Position numbers and translations under genes: made by a program. A stretch of DNA of 64,000 nt from Rubrivivax sp. A210 (lineage in GTDB: Bacteria > Pseudomonadota > Gammaproteobacteria > Burkholderiales > Burkholderiaceae_C): contig NZ_CAJGBN010000008.1 of the NCBI RefSeq assembly GCF_904426505.1, forward strand, positions 34,469-98,468, given 5' to 3'. Below the pieces are notes generated by a model. The model was not told where the DNA came from, ran no database searches, and saw nothing but the letters and a program-made list of their open reading frames with translations. Within the stretch, counting starts at the first letter, position 1. Every line of letters starts with the position of its first letter. Below are positions 34,106 to 42,021 of this stretch, one piece after another.

Positions 34106-35407
34106 ATGGCCAACCTCATCGTCCACGGCGGCACGCCGCTCACCGGCCGCATCACGCCCTCGGCCAACAAGAACGCGGTGCTGCCCATCCTGTGCGCCAC
34201 CCTGCTCACGCGCGAGCCGGTGCGGCTGCTGGGCATTCCGGAGATCACCGACGTGCGCAAGATCCTCGAGATCTTCCGCATGCTGGGCAGCGAGGTGGCG
34301 GTGGACTACGCAGCCGGCGTGCTCGACGTACACCACCGCGACACCCGCTTCGACCCCGCCCAGCACCACCTGCCCGAGGAGATGCGCTCGTCCATCATGC
34401 TGGTGCCGGGCCTGCTGGCGCGCTTCGGCGCGGCGCGCATCGAGAACGACGTGCAGGGCTGCACCCTGGGCGTGCGCGAGATCGATCCGCACGTCGAAGT
34501 GATGGAGCGCTTTGGCTGCAGCGTCGAGCGCCGGCCCGAGGCGCTGATCATGCGTGCCGACGCCGGCCTCAAGGCCAACCACCACTGGCTGGACTACGCC
34601 AGCGTCACCACGACCGAGAACTTCGTGCTCTGCGCCGCCCTGGCCCATGGCACGAGCACGCTGACGAACGCCGCCAGCGAGCCCCATGTGCAGGAGTTCT
34701 GCCACTTCATGGCCAAGCTGGGGGCGCAGATCGAGGGCATAGGTACGAGCCGGCTCACGGTACACGGCGTGGCGCGGCTGGGCGGGGGTGAATTCCGCTT
34801 CGCGGAGGACTTCCACGAGGCCGTCACCTTCCTGGCCCTGGGCGCCATCACCGGCGGCTGCATCACGGTCAAGAACTCGGCGCCCGAGCAGTTTCCGCTC
34901 ATCGACCGCACCTTCGCCAAGTTCGGCGTCCAGGTGGTGCATGAGGGCGGCTGGTCGCACACGGTGGTCGACGGCCCGCTGCGCGTGAAGCAGCCCTTCA
35001 CGCAGAACATCCTGCAGAAGATCGAGGCCGCGCCCTGGCCCTATGTGCCGGTGGACCTGCTGCCCATCTTCGTCGCGCTGGGCGTCAAGGCCGAGGGCAG
35101 CGTGATGTACTGGAACAAGGTCTACGAGGGCGCGATGGGCTGGACCAGCGAGCTGGGCAAGTTCGGCGGCCATGCCTTCATGGCCGACCCCCACCGCATC
35201 ATCACCTTCGGCGGCAAGCCGCTGGTGCCGGCCGAGGTCGAGAGCCCCTACATCATCCGCGTGGCCATTGCGCTGCTGATGCTGGCGGCCAGCATCCCCG
35301 GCAAGAGCGTGATCCGCAACGCCACGCCGGTGCGGCGGGCCCACCCGCACTTTGCCGAGAACATCCGCGACCTGGGAGCGCAGATCGAGTGGGTGGATGG
35401 AGACTGA
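34106..35407 (+). CDS. MurA-like enolpyruvyl transferase (UDP-GlcNAc 1-carboxyvinyltransferase family)
   Basis: 433 aa. MurA transfers enolpyruvate from PEP to UDP-GlcNAc, the first committed step of peptidoglycan synthesis. Key residues by comparison with E. coli MurA: K22-N23 in SANKNAVLPIL, the catalytic Cys (C119) in VQGCTLGVREIDPH, the Asp in VPVDLLPIF, the sugar-binding GTSRL and a late Arg before HPHFAENIRDLGA. Around these, the sequence departs from ordinary proteobacterial MurA, for example NKNA for AKNA and RSSIMLVPGLLARFG for RASIWALGPLLARFG. It is probably a second, divergent MurA; the usual location of murA near the his operon is not here. Substrate could differ. Confidence 0.75.
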   Translation: MANLIVHGGTPLTGRITPSANKNAVLPILCATLLTREPVRLLGIPEITDVRKILEIFRMLGSEVAVDYAAGVLDVHHRDTRFDPAQHHLPEEMRSSIMLVPGLLARFGAARIENDVQGCTLGVREIDPHVEVMERFGCSVERRPEALIMRADAGLKANHHWLDYASVTTTENFVLCAALAHGTSTLTNAASEPHVQEFCHFMAKLGAQIEGIGTSRLTVHGVARLGGGEFRFAEDFHEAVTFLALGAITGGCITVKNSAPEQFPLIDRTFAKFGVQVVHEGGWSHTVVDGPLRVKQPFTQNILQKIEAAPWPYVPVDLLPIFVALGVKAEGSVMYWNKVYEGAMGWTSELGKFGGHAFMADPHRIITFGGKPLVPAEVESPYIIRVAIALLMLAASIPGKSVIRNATPVRRAHPHFAENIRDLGAQIEWVDGD

Positions 35408-35448
35408 GAAACAAGCCTGCGCATGGCGCAGGCCAGGGAGATGACAAG

Positions 35449-37611
35449 ATGAAGTGGACGAATTTCGTTGCCGCTGCGGCGGCCCTGCTGGCCCTGCACC
35501 TGGGCGCCGCCCGCGCCGCGCCGCCGGTGGCCGAGGTCGAGAACCAGCCCAGCGTGCTGCACGGCGTGACCGTGCCCGACCCCTACCGCTGGATGGAAGA
35601 TGTGAAGTCGCCGCGCGCCCAGGCCTGGATGCAGGCCCAGGGCGATGCGACGCGGGCGCTGCTGGACCGCATTGAAGGGCGTGAGCAGATCGCCGCGCGG
35701 ATGGCCGAGCTGTCGCGCGGCCGCGGCGATGTGCTGCGCGATCTGCTGCGCATGCCGGGCGACCGCCTCTATTACCTCAAGCGCGGCGCCGGCGAGAACC
35801 AGTACAAGCTGGTGATGCGCCAGGGCCTGGGCGGACCGGAACGGGTGCTGGTCGACCCGGCCGCCGAGACCGCCCGCACCGGCCAGCCCCACGCCATCAA
35901 CCACTTCAAGCCCTCGTGGGACGGGCGCTACCTGGCCTATGGCCTGTCGGCCGGCGGCTCCGAGGACGCCGACCTGCGCGTGCTGGACATCGCCAGCGGC
36001 AAGGCCGTCGCCACGCCGCTGCCGCGCGTGCCCACGGCCGTGCACTGGTTGCCCGACAGCCGCGGCCTGCTCTTCAACCAGCTCAAGGAACTGGCGCCCG
36101 GCGAGCCGCAGACCGAGTTCTTCATGGACAGCCGCGTCTTCTTGTGGCGCCCGGCGGTCGGCGCGGCGCCACTGCCGGTGTTCGGTCGCACGGTCACCCC
36201 GGCGCTGGGCCTGGAGCGGCTGGACGTGGCCGAACTGATCACCGCGCCCTCCAGCCGCTGGGTGGTGGCGCGCACCACCGACACCACAGTGCCCGAGGGC
36301 AAGCTCTTCGTCGCCCCGGTGGCCGCGCTGGGCCGGCCCGGCATCCGGTGGCGCGCCATCGGCGAGCCGGCCGACAAGATGCAGGAGGTGGCGCTCAAGG
36401 CAGAGCGCCTGTTCGTGCTGACGCACGCCGGCGCGCCGCGCAAGCGCGTCGTCGCGGTCGACCTGAAGCGCGGCACGCTCAAGACCGCCGCCGAGGTGGC
36501 GGCCGAACCCGCCAGCGGCGTGCTCGAATGGATGCAGCTCACGCGCGGCGGCCTCGTGGTCGGCCACCGCACCGGCACCACGATACAGCCGCGCCGCCAT
36601 GCCGCGGGTGATCGCGCCGGCCAGCTGGTGGCCTTGCCCGGGCCTGGGGCAGCCAGGCCCACCGATGCGCCGGCGGCCGATCACGATGACCTCATCCTGC
36701 GCTATGCCACCTGGTCGGACACCGACCGCCACCTGCGCCTGCAGGGCACGCGCACGGCCGAGCTGGCGCTGCGCAGCGAGGCGCCGGCGCCGCTGGCGCT
36801 GAAGCTGCAGGCGAGCGATGTCGAATTCGCCAGCCACGACGGCGTCAAGGTGCCGATGACGGTGCTGCACCGCGCAGGCCTGCCGCTGGATGGGCGCAAC
36901 CCGGTGCTGGTGATCGGCTATGCCAGCTACGGCTTCTCGATGACGGCCGGCTTCTGGCCCGGCAATATCTCGTGGATGGAGCGCGGCGGCGTGATTGCGC
37001 TGGTCAACGCGCGTGGCAGCGGCGTACACGGCGAGGCCTGGCACCGCGCCGGCTTCAAGCAGACCAAGCGCAACACCTGGCTTGATGGCGTGGCGGCGGC
37101 ACGCTGGCTCATCGCCCAGGGCTATGGCTCGGCGGCGACGATGACGGCCCTGGGCGGCAGCGCCGGCGGCATCTTCGTCGGCCGTGCCACCACCAGCGCG
37201 CCCGAGCTGTTTGCCGCCGCGGTCTACTCGGTGGGTGTGCTCGACGCCGTGCGCTCCGAAGAAAGCGCCAACGGCATCACCAACATCTCGGAGTTCGGCA
37301 GCGTCAAGAACGCCGGCGAGTTTGCGGCCCTGGTCGAGATGAGCACCTACCACGCCATCCGCGACGGCACGGCCTATCCCGGCGTGCTGCTGGTGCATGG
37401 CATGAACGACCCGCGCGTGGACGTCTGGCACAGCGCCAAGACGGCGGCGCGGCTGCAGGCCGCCAGCAGCAGCGGCCGCCCGGCCCTGCTGCGGCTGGAC
37501 CTGCAGGCCGGCCACGGCGTGGGCAGCACCGTGAGCCAGCGCGACGCCGAGGAGGCCGACATCCAGGCTTTCTTGCTCTGGCAGACGGGCAAGCTCAAGC
37601 TCAGGGATTGA
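35449..37611 (+). CDS. Exported prolyl oligopeptidase family protein (S9)
   Basis: 720 aa. A signal peptide opens the protein (FVAAAAALLALHLGAARA), so it acts in the periplasm or outside. An N-terminal beta-propeller region (VTVPDPYRWMED, SWDGRYLAYGLSAGGSEDAD) is followed by the peptidase domain. The catalytic Ser is in GGSAGGIFVG, the Asp in MNDPRVDVW and the His in AGHGVGST. Cleaves short proline-containing peptides. ATG at 35449 is chosen so the signal peptide is at the terminus. The ybaK gene follows 6 bp later and may be cotranscribed. Confidence 0.9.
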   Translation: MKWTNFVAAAAALLALHLGAARAAPPVAEVENQPSVLHGVTVPDPYRWMEDVKSPRAQAWMQAQGDATRALLDRIEGREQIAARMAELSRGRGDVLRDLLRMPGDRLYYLKRGAGENQYKLVMRQGLGGPERVLVDPAAETARTGQPHAINHFKPSWDGRYLAYGLSAGGSEDADLRVLDIASGKAVATPLPRVPTAVHWLPDSRGLLFNQLKELAPGEPQTEFFMDSRVFLWRPAVGAAPLPVFGRTVTPALGLERLDVAELITAPSSRWVVARTTDTTVPEGKLFVAPVAALGRPGIRWRAIGEPADKMQEVALKAERLFVLTHAGAPRKRVVAVDLKRGTLKTAAEVAAEPASGVLEWMQLTRGGLVVGHRTGTTIQPRRHAAGDRAGQLVALPGPGAARPTDAPAADHDDLILRYATWSDTDRHLRLQGTRTAELALRSEAPAPLALKLQASDVEFASHDGVKVPMTVLHRAGLPLDGRNPVLVIGYASYGFSMTAGFWPGNISWMERGGVIALVNARGSGVHGEAWHRAGFKQTKRNTWLDGVAAARWLIAQGYGSAATMTALGGSAGGIFVGRATTSAPELFAAAVYSVGVLDAVRSEESANGITNISEFGSVKNAGEFAALVEMSTYHAIRDGTAYPGVLLVHGMNDPRVDVWHSAKTAARLQAASSSGRPALLRLDLQAGHGVGSTVSQRDAEEADIQAFLLWQTGKLKLRD

Positions 37612-37617
37612 GCCGGC

Positions 37618-38112
37618 ATGGCGAAGAAGGACAAGCACGTCAGCGAGACGCCGGCCACGCAGATGCTGCGCGCGGCCGGCATCGCCTACAGCGAGCACCC
37701 TTACGACTACGTGGACCACGGCGGCACGGCCGAGAGCGCGCGCCAGCTGGGCGTGCCCGAGCACGCGGTCGTCAAGACCCTGGTGATGCAGGACGAGAAG
37801 GCCCAACCCCTCATCGTGCTGATGCACGGTGACCGCCAGGTCAGCACCAAGAACCTGGCGCGCGAGATCGGCGCCAAGAGCGTGGAGCCCTGCAAGCCCG
37901 AGGTCGCCCAGCGCCACAGCGGCTACCTGGTGGGTGGCACCTCGCCCTTCGGCCTGCGCAAGGCCATCCCGGTCTACGTGGAGGCCTCGGTGCTTGATCT
38001 GCCGCGCATCTGCATCAATGGCGGCCGGCGCGGCTTTCTCGTGGGCATGGCGCCGCAGGTGCTGGTGGCGCTGCTGGGCGCCAAGCCGGTGCATTGCGCA
38101 CTGGCGGGCTGA
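37618..38112 (+). CDS. ybaK: Cys-tRNA(Pro)/Cys-tRNA deacylase YbaK
   Basis: 164 aa, cytoplasmic trans-editing enzyme that removes mischarged Cys from tRNA(Pro). The YbaK core is visible: PYDYVDHGGTAESARQLGVP, VVKTLVMQDEK (catalytic Lys region), STKNLAREIGAKSVEPC, HSGYLVGGTSPFGLRKAIPV and ICINGGRRGFLVGM. Length is normal. Start ATG at 37618. Confidence 0.93.
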   Translation: MAKKDKHVSETPATQMLRAAGIAYSEHPYDYVDHGGTAESARQLGVPEHAVVKTLVMQDEKAQPLIVLMHGDRQVSTKNLAREIGAKSVEPCKPEVAQRHSGYLVGGTSPFGLRKAIPVYVEASVLDLPRICINGGRRGFLVGMAPQVLVALLGAKPVHCALAG

Positions 38113-38151
38113 AGCCCGCCTGCGTTCTCCAGCGTCCGGCTGCCGAATCGA

Positions 38152-38694
38152 TCAGGGCGCGGTCTCGGGCCGCGCGTCGTCGGCATGGATGTCCAGCGCT
38201 TCCAGAAACCGCGACACCATGTTGTAGGCGGCAATGGTGCCCACCAGCTCCACCACTTCGCGTTCGCCCAGCAGCGCGCGCAAGGCCTCGATCTGCACCC
38301 GCGGCACCTGGATCTCGCGCGTCATCGTGTCGGCCAGGGCCAGCGCCGCCTGTTGCAGCGGGCTGAAAAGCGCTGCAGCTGCACGCCAGTCGGCCAGCGC
38401 GGCCAGCTGGGCGGGGCTCAGGCCTTCCTGGATCGCGATGGGCGCGTGCTGCTGGGCTTCATAGGGCGCGCCGTTGAGATGGGCGATGCGCATGATGACC
38501 AGCTCGCGCAGCCCGCCGGCCAGTTGCAGGCGCTGGCGGACATTCGTCAGAAAGCCGAGCCAGCCCTCGGCCAGCGGCGGGCTGTGCAGCAGCATCTGGT
38601 ACAGGTGCAGCACGCTGCCGCGCTCGGCCACGATGCGCTCGACCAGCGGCGCGGCCTCGGGGTGGGCGAGATCGGCATAGGGCAGGTGGGCCAT
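38152..38694 (-). CDS. Carboxymuconolactone decarboxylase/AhpD-like protein without CxxC
   Basis: 180 aa. Shares the CMD/AhpD helical fold: HLYQMLLHSPPLAEGWLGF, LRELVIMRIAHLNGAPYEAQ and a C-terminal LVGTIAAYNMVSRFLEAL. The AhpD-type CxxC pair is absent: the matching segment reads NGAPYEAQQH, so a disulfide reductase role is unlikely. It may be a lyase or isomerase, or a non-redox member. ATG at 38694 is chosen; the stop of the Bug receptor lies 14 nt upstream, so the two may be cotranscribed. Confidence 0.8.
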   Translation of the reverse strand: MAHLPYADLAHPEAAPLVERIVAERGSVLHLYQMLLHSPPLAEGWLGFLTNVRQRLQLAGGLRELVIMRIAHLNGAPYEAQQHAPIAIQEGLSPAQLAALADWRAAAALFSPLQQAALALADTMTREIQVPRVQIEALRALLGEREVVELVGTIAAYNMVSRFLEALDIHADDARPETAP

Positions 38695-38708
38695 GGCTTT
38701 GCGCCTTC

Positions 38709-39707
38709 TCAATCGGTCTTGATGCCGCTGGCCTTGACGACCTTGGCCCAGGTCTCGATCTGGCCCTCGATGAAGGCCTGGGCCGCCGCCGTGGTGTCGG
38801 CCGCGACCTCAATGCCCTGGGCCGCCAGCTTCTGCGCCACCTCGCCTTGTTGCAGCGCCTTGTTGATCTCCTCATTCATGCGCTTGACGATCTCCGGCGG
38901 CGTCTTCGCCGGCGCCAGCACGGCCCACCAGGCGGGCGCGTCGAAGCCGGCGTAGCCGTTCTCGGCAATGGTCGGCACCTCCGGCAGGTTGGCGCTGCGG
39001 CGGCTGGTGGTGACGGCCAGGGCGCGCAGGCGCTTGCTGTCGATGTGGGGCTTGGACAGGAAGACCGAGCCTATGGCCAGCGGCACATGGCCGGCGATGG
39101 CGTCGTTCATCAGTGGGCCGCCGCCGCGGTAAGGCACATGGTCCAGCGCCAGGCCGCCGCCCTGGGCCATCAGCGTGATGGCCAGGTGGCCCAGGCTGCC
39201 CGAGCCTATGCTGCCGTAGCCTATGCTTTTCGCGCTGCCGCCCTTGGCCGTTTTCACCACGTCGGCAAAGCTCTTGTAGGGCGAATCGGCAAAGGTGGTG
39301 AGCACCATGGCGCCCTTGCCGATCAGCGCCACCGCGGCCAGGTCCTTGCGTGTGTCGAAGGGCAGGCTGGCCTGCAGGCTGGGGTTGACGCCGTGGGTGT
39401 CGAAGACCACGGCGAAGGTGTAGCCGTCGGGCGGCGCGGCGGCCACGGCGGCCGTGCCGATGGAGCCCGAGGCCCCGCCCTTGTTGTCGACCACCACCGC
39501 CTGGCCCAGTTGCTGCTGCAGCACCGGCGCCAGGATGCGCGCCACCTGGTCGACCGAGCCGCCGGGCGGGAACACGGCCACCAGCTTGATGGGCTGCTTG
39601 GTCGGCCAGGCCTGGGCCAGGACCGATGCGGCGGGCAGCAGGGCTGACAGGCCGAGCAAGGCGCTGGCGGCAAGGCGCTGCCAGGGGTGGCTGGAATGGC
39701 GAAGCAT
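38709..39707 (-). CDS. Bug family (TctC) solute-binding protein
   Basis: 332-aa periplasmic receptor with a signal peptide (ASALLGLSALLPAASVLAQA). Bug/TctC marks: WPTKQPIKLVAVFPPGGSVD (ligand loop), VVVDNKGGASGSIGT, PPDGYTFAVVFDTHGVNP and VPYRGGGPLMNDAIAGHV. Bug proteins bind carboxylates and similar organic acids and are expanded in Burkholderiales; many lack linked TctAB membrane genes, as here. It probably delivers a substrate to a distant transporter or has a sensory role. Start ATG at 39707. Confidence 0.9.
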   Translation of the reverse strand: MLRHSSHPWQRLAASALLGLSALLPAASVLAQAWPTKQPIKLVAVFPPGGSVDQVARILAPVLQQQLGQAVVVDNKGGASGSIGTAAVAAAPPDGYTFAVVFDTHGVNPSLQASLPFDTRKDLAAVALIGKGAMVLTTFADSPYKSFADVVKTAKGGSAKSIGYGSIGSGSLGHLAITLMAQGGGLALDHVPYRGGGPLMNDAIAGHVPLAIGSVFLSKPHIDSKRLRALAVTTSRRSANLPEVPTIAENGYAGFDAPAWWAVLAPAKTPPEIVKRMNEEINKALQQGEVAQKLAAQGIEVAADTTAAAQAFIEGQIETWAKVVKASGIKTD

Positions 39708-39845
39708 GGGCAGGCCTTGTTCTGTGGGTGGTGACGCGGGCCAGTGTGCCCGCGCGCCTGCCGGCCTCCGGCCCAGGAAAACACGGGGCCGCCCCAGCAC
39801 CGTCACCGCCGCCGCGGCGCCGCGCCGACTTAAACTCGTCCGGCC

Positions 39846-40544
39846 ATGAACATCCTCGCCAACGCCGCCGCCGTGCTTGCCGGCTACCTGATCGGCTCGC
39901 TGTCCTTTGCCGTCATCGTCAGCCGCCTGATGGGCCTGGCCGATCCGCGCAGCTACGGCTCGGGCAACCCCGGGGCCACCAATGTGCTGCGCTCGGGCAA
40001 TCGCGCCGCCGCCGTGGCCACGCTGGCGCTGGACGCGCTCAAGGGCTATCTGCCGGTGCTGGCGGTCTTGCTCTGGGGGCCGGCCTATGGCGTCGGCGAG
40101 ACGGCCGCGGCCTTCGTGGGCCTGGCCGCTTTTGTGGGCCATCTGTGGCCGGTGTTCTTCCGCTTCCAGGGCGGCAAGGGCGTGGCCACGGCGGCCGGCG
40201 CGCTGCTGGCCATCAACCCCTGGCTGGGCGCGGCGACGCTGCTCACCTGGATCATCATCGCCGCCTTCTTCCGCTATTCCTCGCTCGCCTCGCTGGTGGC
40301 GGCCCTCTTCGCGCCCTTCTACCAGGCCCTGATCTGGGGCCTGGAGCCGCTGGTGCTGGCCCTGGTGCCGATGAGCCTGCTGCTGATCTGGCGCCACGAG
40401 GGCAATATCCGCAAGCTGTTGGCCGGCACCGAAAGCAAGCTGGGCCAGAAGGCCGCCGCGGCGCCGCCGCCCAAGGCCGCGCCCGCCCACCACGGCCACA
40501 CCCATTCTCATCACCACTCCAAGCACCGCAAGGGACACCACTGA
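39846..40544 (+). CDS. plsY: Glycerol-3-phosphate acyltransferase PlsY with histidine-rich tail
   Basis: 232 aa, inner-membrane acyltransferase that uses acyl-phosphate to make 1-acylglycerol-3-phosphate in phospholipid synthesis. Motifs: GSGNPGATN, FQGGKGVAT and the late RHEGNIRKLLAGTES, within about five helices. The C-terminal extension after residue ~200 is unusual: 10 of the last 18 residues are His. First gene of a tight operon with a RidA-like gene 1 bp downstream, then three more genes. Start ATG at 39846. Confidence 0.92.
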   Translation: MNILANAAAVLAGYLIGSLSFAVIVSRLMGLADPRSYGSGNPGATNVLRSGNRAAAVATLALDALKGYLPVLAVLLWGPAYGVGETAAAFVGLAAFVGHLWPVFFRFQGGKGVATAAGALLAINPWLGAATLLTWIIIAAFFRYSSLASLVAALFAPFYQALIWGLEPLVLALVPMSLLLIWRHEGNIRKLLAGTESKLGQKAAAAPPPKAAPAHHGHTHSHHHSKHRKGHH

Positions 40545-40545
40545 C

Positions 40546-40890
40546 ATGGTTCAACGATTCGACGTCGGCGCCCGCCTTTCCGAGATGGCCGTCCACAACG
40601 GCGTCTGCTACCTGGCCGGCCAGGTGGCCGCCGACGGCAGCCAGGACATCACCGGCCAGACGCGCCAGGTGCTGGCCGCCATCGACGCCCTGCTGGCGCG
40701 CGCCGGCAGCGACAAGAGCAAGCTGCTGCGCGTGCAGATCTTCATCAAGGACCTGGCCGACTTTCCGGCGCTCAACGCCGTCTGGGAAGCCTGGCTACCG
40801 GCCGGCGCCGCGCCGCCGCGGGCCACCGTCAAGGCCGACCTGGCCAAGCCGGAGTGGCTGGTCGAGATGGTGGTGACCGCGGCGCTCTGA
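40546..40890 (+). CDS. RidA family protein
   Basis: 114 aa. RidA/Rid-family proteins deaminate reactive enamine/imine intermediates of amino-acid metabolism. Family marks: YLAGQVAADGSQDITGQTRQ, LLRVQIFIKDLADFPALNAV, and a C-terminal ATVKADLAKPEWLVEMVVTA. The arginine that ligates the carboxylate in canonical RidA (in the segment PxxRxx) may be R in PPRATVK. It begins 1 bp after the plsY stop and ends 4 bp before the glutaredoxin-like gene. Confidence 0.88.
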   Translation: MVQRFDVGARLSEMAVHNGVCYLAGQVAADGSQDITGQTRQVLAAIDALLARAGSDKSKLLRVQIFIKDLADFPALNAVWEAWLPAGAAPPRATVKADLAKPEWLVEMVVTAAL

Positions 40891-40894
40891 AGCC

Positions 40895-41293
40895 TTGAAG
40901 ACGACGCCGCGCGAATGGCTGGTGCTGGCGCTGCTGGTGCTGGCCGTGGGCGGCGCCAGCCAGTGGTGGGCCGGCCACCGGCGCAACGCCACCGCGGTCG
41001 AGTTGGCGGCGCTGGCGCGGCCGGGCGACATTCGCATGCTGGCGTCCGAAACCTGCGGCATCTGTGTGCTTGCCCGGCGGTGGTTTGCGGAGCACGGCAT
41101 CCCGTTCAGCGAGTGCGTCATCGAGCGCGACCCGGCCTGCCGCGCCCAGTTCGAGGCCAGCCGCGCGCCCGGCACGCCCCTGATGCTGGTGCGTGGCAGC
41201 GTGGTGGTGGGCTTCGACCCGCAGCGCCTGCTTGCCGTGTTGCAGCAGCCGCCGCGGTTCAGCCTCAAGTCAGGATTTGACTTGCCGAAGTAG
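40895..41293 (+). CDS. Glutaredoxin-like protein with N-terminal membrane anchor
   Basis: 132 aa. The start is TTG at 40895, 4 nt after the RidA stop. A single hydrophobic segment (residues ~8-26) forms an anchor or uncleaved signal. The thioredoxin-fold part has the redox motif CGIC in SETCGICVLARRWFAEHGI, then the cis-Pro region APGTPLMLVRGS. Likely a membrane-tethered thiol-disulfide reductase, possibly facing the periplasm. Ligands or partners are unknown. Part of the plsY operon. Confidence 0.7.
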   Translation: MKTTPREWLVLALLVLAVGGASQWWAGHRRNATAVELAALARPGDIRMLASETCGICVLARRWFAEHGIPFSECVIERDPACRAQFEASRAPGTPLMLVRGSVVVGFDPQRLLAVLQQPPRFSLKSGFDLPK

Positions 41294-41299
41294 CGGGGT

Positions 41300-42010
41300 A
41301 TGCACAAGCTGTACGCATCTCGGGCGCCGGGTGACACTCTGGCCGCCTACCTGGCCGCACTACTGGCCGGCGACAGGGATGCGGCGCTCGAGGCCGCGCT
41401 GGCGCCGGTGCGTGAAGGCGCCGACGTCCTTGACGTGCATACCGGCCTGCTGCAACCGGCCCTTGACGAGATCGGGCGCCTCTGGGAGACGGGAAGGGTC
41501 TCGGTGGCCGCCGAACATGTGGCCACGGCGATCACCCAGTTCGTCGTCGTGCGCCTTTACGCCTGGCTGGTGCGGCCGCCGACCCAGCATGGCCGCCTGT
41601 TGCTGACGGGCATCGAAGGTGAACACCACCAGCTTGGCGCCCACATGGTGGCCGACGCGCTGGAGTCCGATGGCTGGAACGTGCGCTTCCTCGGCTCGGA
41701 TGTGCCGGCGGCCGATGTGATGCGCTGCGTCCATGATTTCCGCCCTCAGGTGCTGGGCATCTCCTGCACGATGCCAGCCAATCTGGGCCGGGTGGCCGTC
41801 CTCATCGACGCCTTGCGCCAGCGCCAGGGAGCCGACGCGCCCCCCACGCTCGTGGGCGGCGGCGCCTTCCGCCGCCTCGACGGTGAACGCGCGGCGCGTG
41901 CCGCCCGCGCCGATGCCTGGGCCCCCGACCTGCGCGCCGCAGTAACGGCGGCACGCACGCTGGTCACCGAGGCACCGGCGAGCCTCCGCCTGGTCGCCGG
42001 CGGGCGGTAG
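41300..42010 (+). CDS. Stand-alone CarH-like cobalamin-binding (photosensory) protein
   Basis: 236 aa. Two parts: a helical bundle (~residues 20-90) and a Rossmann B12-binding domain (~95-210). The bundle has W62-x9-E72-H73 (WETGRVSVAAEH), the adenosylcobalamin-photoreceptor signature known from CarH. The B12 domain has E108-x-H110-xx-G113 (EHHQLG), the lower-axial-His motif with Glu in place of the usual Asp, as in CarH. Unlike CarH/LitR there is no MerR DNA-binding domain: the first residues lead straight into the bundle. It is followed 11 bp later by a diguanylate cyclase, so the likely partner is a signalling enzyme. It is a candidate light- or B12-status sensor acting in trans. Activity not shown. 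Confidence 0.82.
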   Translation: MHKLYASRAPGDTLAAYLAALLAGDRDAALEAALAPVREGADVLDVHTGLLQPALDEIGRLWETGRVSVAAEHVATAITQFVVVRLYAWLVRPPTQHGRLLLTGIEGEHHQLGAHMVADALESDGWNVRFLGSDVPAADVMRCVHDFRPQVLGISCTMPANLGRVAVLIDALRQRQGADAPPTLVGGGAFRRLDGERAARAARADAWAPDLRAAVTAARTLVTEAPASLRLVAGGR

Positions 42011-42021
42011 CAGCAGCGGCC

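Noticed and set aside
31034..35350. Very long minus-strand reading frame (1438 aa) covering the acyl-CoA synthetase and MurA-like genes
   Set aside because: Only its last 373 residues are a real protein (HD-GYP type). The rest is antisense to recognised enzymes and has His/Arg/Gly-rich, low-complexity composition typical of high-GC shadow frames.
35248..38094. 948-aa minus-strand frame opposite the prolyl oligopeptidase
   Set aside because: Shadow frame; the plus-strand gene has a signal peptide and a full catalytic triad.
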